DNA from: a virus | Direction: 5' to 3' (one strand) | IMG/VR virus record: IMGVR_UViG_3300031539_003894 | Span: 1-24,902 of that record | DNA: 24,902 nucleotides | In this document: positions 24,429 through 24,902 of the stretch, in pieces | Numbering within the stretch: the first letter of the stretch is position 1 | Layout: each line of letters opens with the position of its first letter | Program-made: the position numbers and the translations under genes | Notes under the pieces: model-generated | The model's input: only the letters and a program-made list of their open reading frames with translations | Told to the model about the DNA's origin: nothing | The model's database searches: none

Positions 24429-24902
24429 TTACGTCCTCCTGTCGAGGTGAATTAAGTCTTCACTCCCTTGGTTGTTTCTCTCAATATGCAGACTCATTAA
24501 TAAACATGTATGATTACAACCTTGGCAATGGACTTGTTTATCTTTTGCGATTGCTTTTTCAGCAATAAATGATACCTTTCCATCTGAGTCAATTAGGTTT
24601 GGTATCTTTACTAATTTTGGAGTGTGAGTTCCTCTTATCCGTAAACATAATCTTAGAGTTCCGTCAGCATCAACCGTTACATTATGCACCCCTTTCTCCA
24701 ATTCACAATCCATACTTGAAGGTAAAACGTGCCAGATCATCGGAAGAAGAACTTTTTTCATATGAACATTTAAATCTCTATCTTGTAAAAGTTGAAACAT
24801 ATCAGCTAATTCCGGAGTCTGATTGACTAATAAACTTTTATCTTTTATATCTGAAAAATCATAATACGGACTTTTCGCTATATCAATAAATGTTATATCG
24901 CT
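24429..24902 (-). CDS. Radical-SAM-like protein, C-terminal part (partial)
   Basis: The frame is open from the window edge to a TGA/TAA-type stop at 24429, giving 158 residues that lack the start. An ATG at 24800 lies in the same frame but coding-like sequence continues upstream to the edge (SDITFIDIAKSPYYDFSDI), so the gene begins outside the window. Cys-rich features in the visible part are VTVDADGTLRLCLRIRG and KQVHCQGCNHTCLLMS, a layout typical of SPASM-type auxiliary Fe-S binding regions at the end of radical SAM enzymes. The defining CxxxCxxC motif would be N-terminal and is not in view. Substrate unknown. Confidence 0.6.
   Translation of the reverse strand, partial: SDITFIDIAKSPYYDFSDIKDKSLLVNQTPELADMFQLLQDRDLNVHMKKVLLPMIWHVLPSSMDCELEKGVHNVTVDADGTLRLCLRIRGTHTPKLVKIPNLIDSDGKVSFIAEKAIAKDKQVHCQGCNHTCLLMSLHIERNNQGSEDLIHLDRRT

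Overview
The window looks like part of a large, AT-rich tailed-phage genome, probably a lytic myovirus-like phage. Every convincing gene lies on the minus strand. Genes are packed with ATGA or TAATG overlaps and nearly all have an AGGAG-type ribosome binding site. The phage assignment rests on a T4 gp17-type large terminase, a tail-hub-like protein, a tape-measure-like N-terminus and a phage-type SH3-barrel protein. I saw no tRNA, rRNA, insertion sequence or CRISPR array. The host cannot be named from the sequence.

Read in the direction of transcription (high to low coordinates), the window starts with the C-terminal end of a radical-SAM-like protein (24429 to the window edge), an SH3-barrel protein and an unknown small protein. 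Next comes the most remarkable block, 23725 down to 16699, which looks like a complete ubiquitin-like conjugation pathway. It encodes an 879-residue protein with an E2-like N-terminal domain, a JAB/JAMM isopeptidase fused to several zinc ribbons, a canonical E1/ThiF-like adenylyltransferase, a beta-grasp ubiquitin-like protein with a SAP-like N-terminus and a GRKGC tail, a second degenerate E1-like protein, and a second, small E2-like protein with an HPN...C motif. The gene content recalls the plasmid and phage PRTRC cassettes and the Prok-E2/Prok-JAB/Prok-Ub families defined by comparative genomics.

The same gene train continues without a visible break into a multisubunit RNA polymerase: an unsplit beta' (894 aa, with NADFDGD), a 58-aa protein, then an unsplit beta (1006 aa). 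Below it is a metabolic and unknown segment (4517-10652): two small proteins, a GTP cyclohydrolase FolE2, a xylose-isomerase-like TIM barrel, a possible MazG-like protein, an acidic protein, a protein with polymerase-palm-like motifs, a methyltransferase, a small protein, a DUF932-like protein and an 85-aa protein. A strong intrinsic terminator at 4478-4514 closes this unit. The remaining 4.4 kb holds a structural and packaging module: hub-like protein, TerL, HECMH metallopeptidase, and the start of a tape-measure-like protein.

The likely logic is an early/middle unit (conjugation enzymes, RNA polymerase, nucleotide metabolism) followed by a late structural unit. The ubiquitin-like gene is near 50% GC against roughly 30% in its neighbours and is followed by overlapping hairpins, which suggests it is made in larger amounts than the enzymes that act on it. 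There is no gene-free stretch longer than 300 bases.
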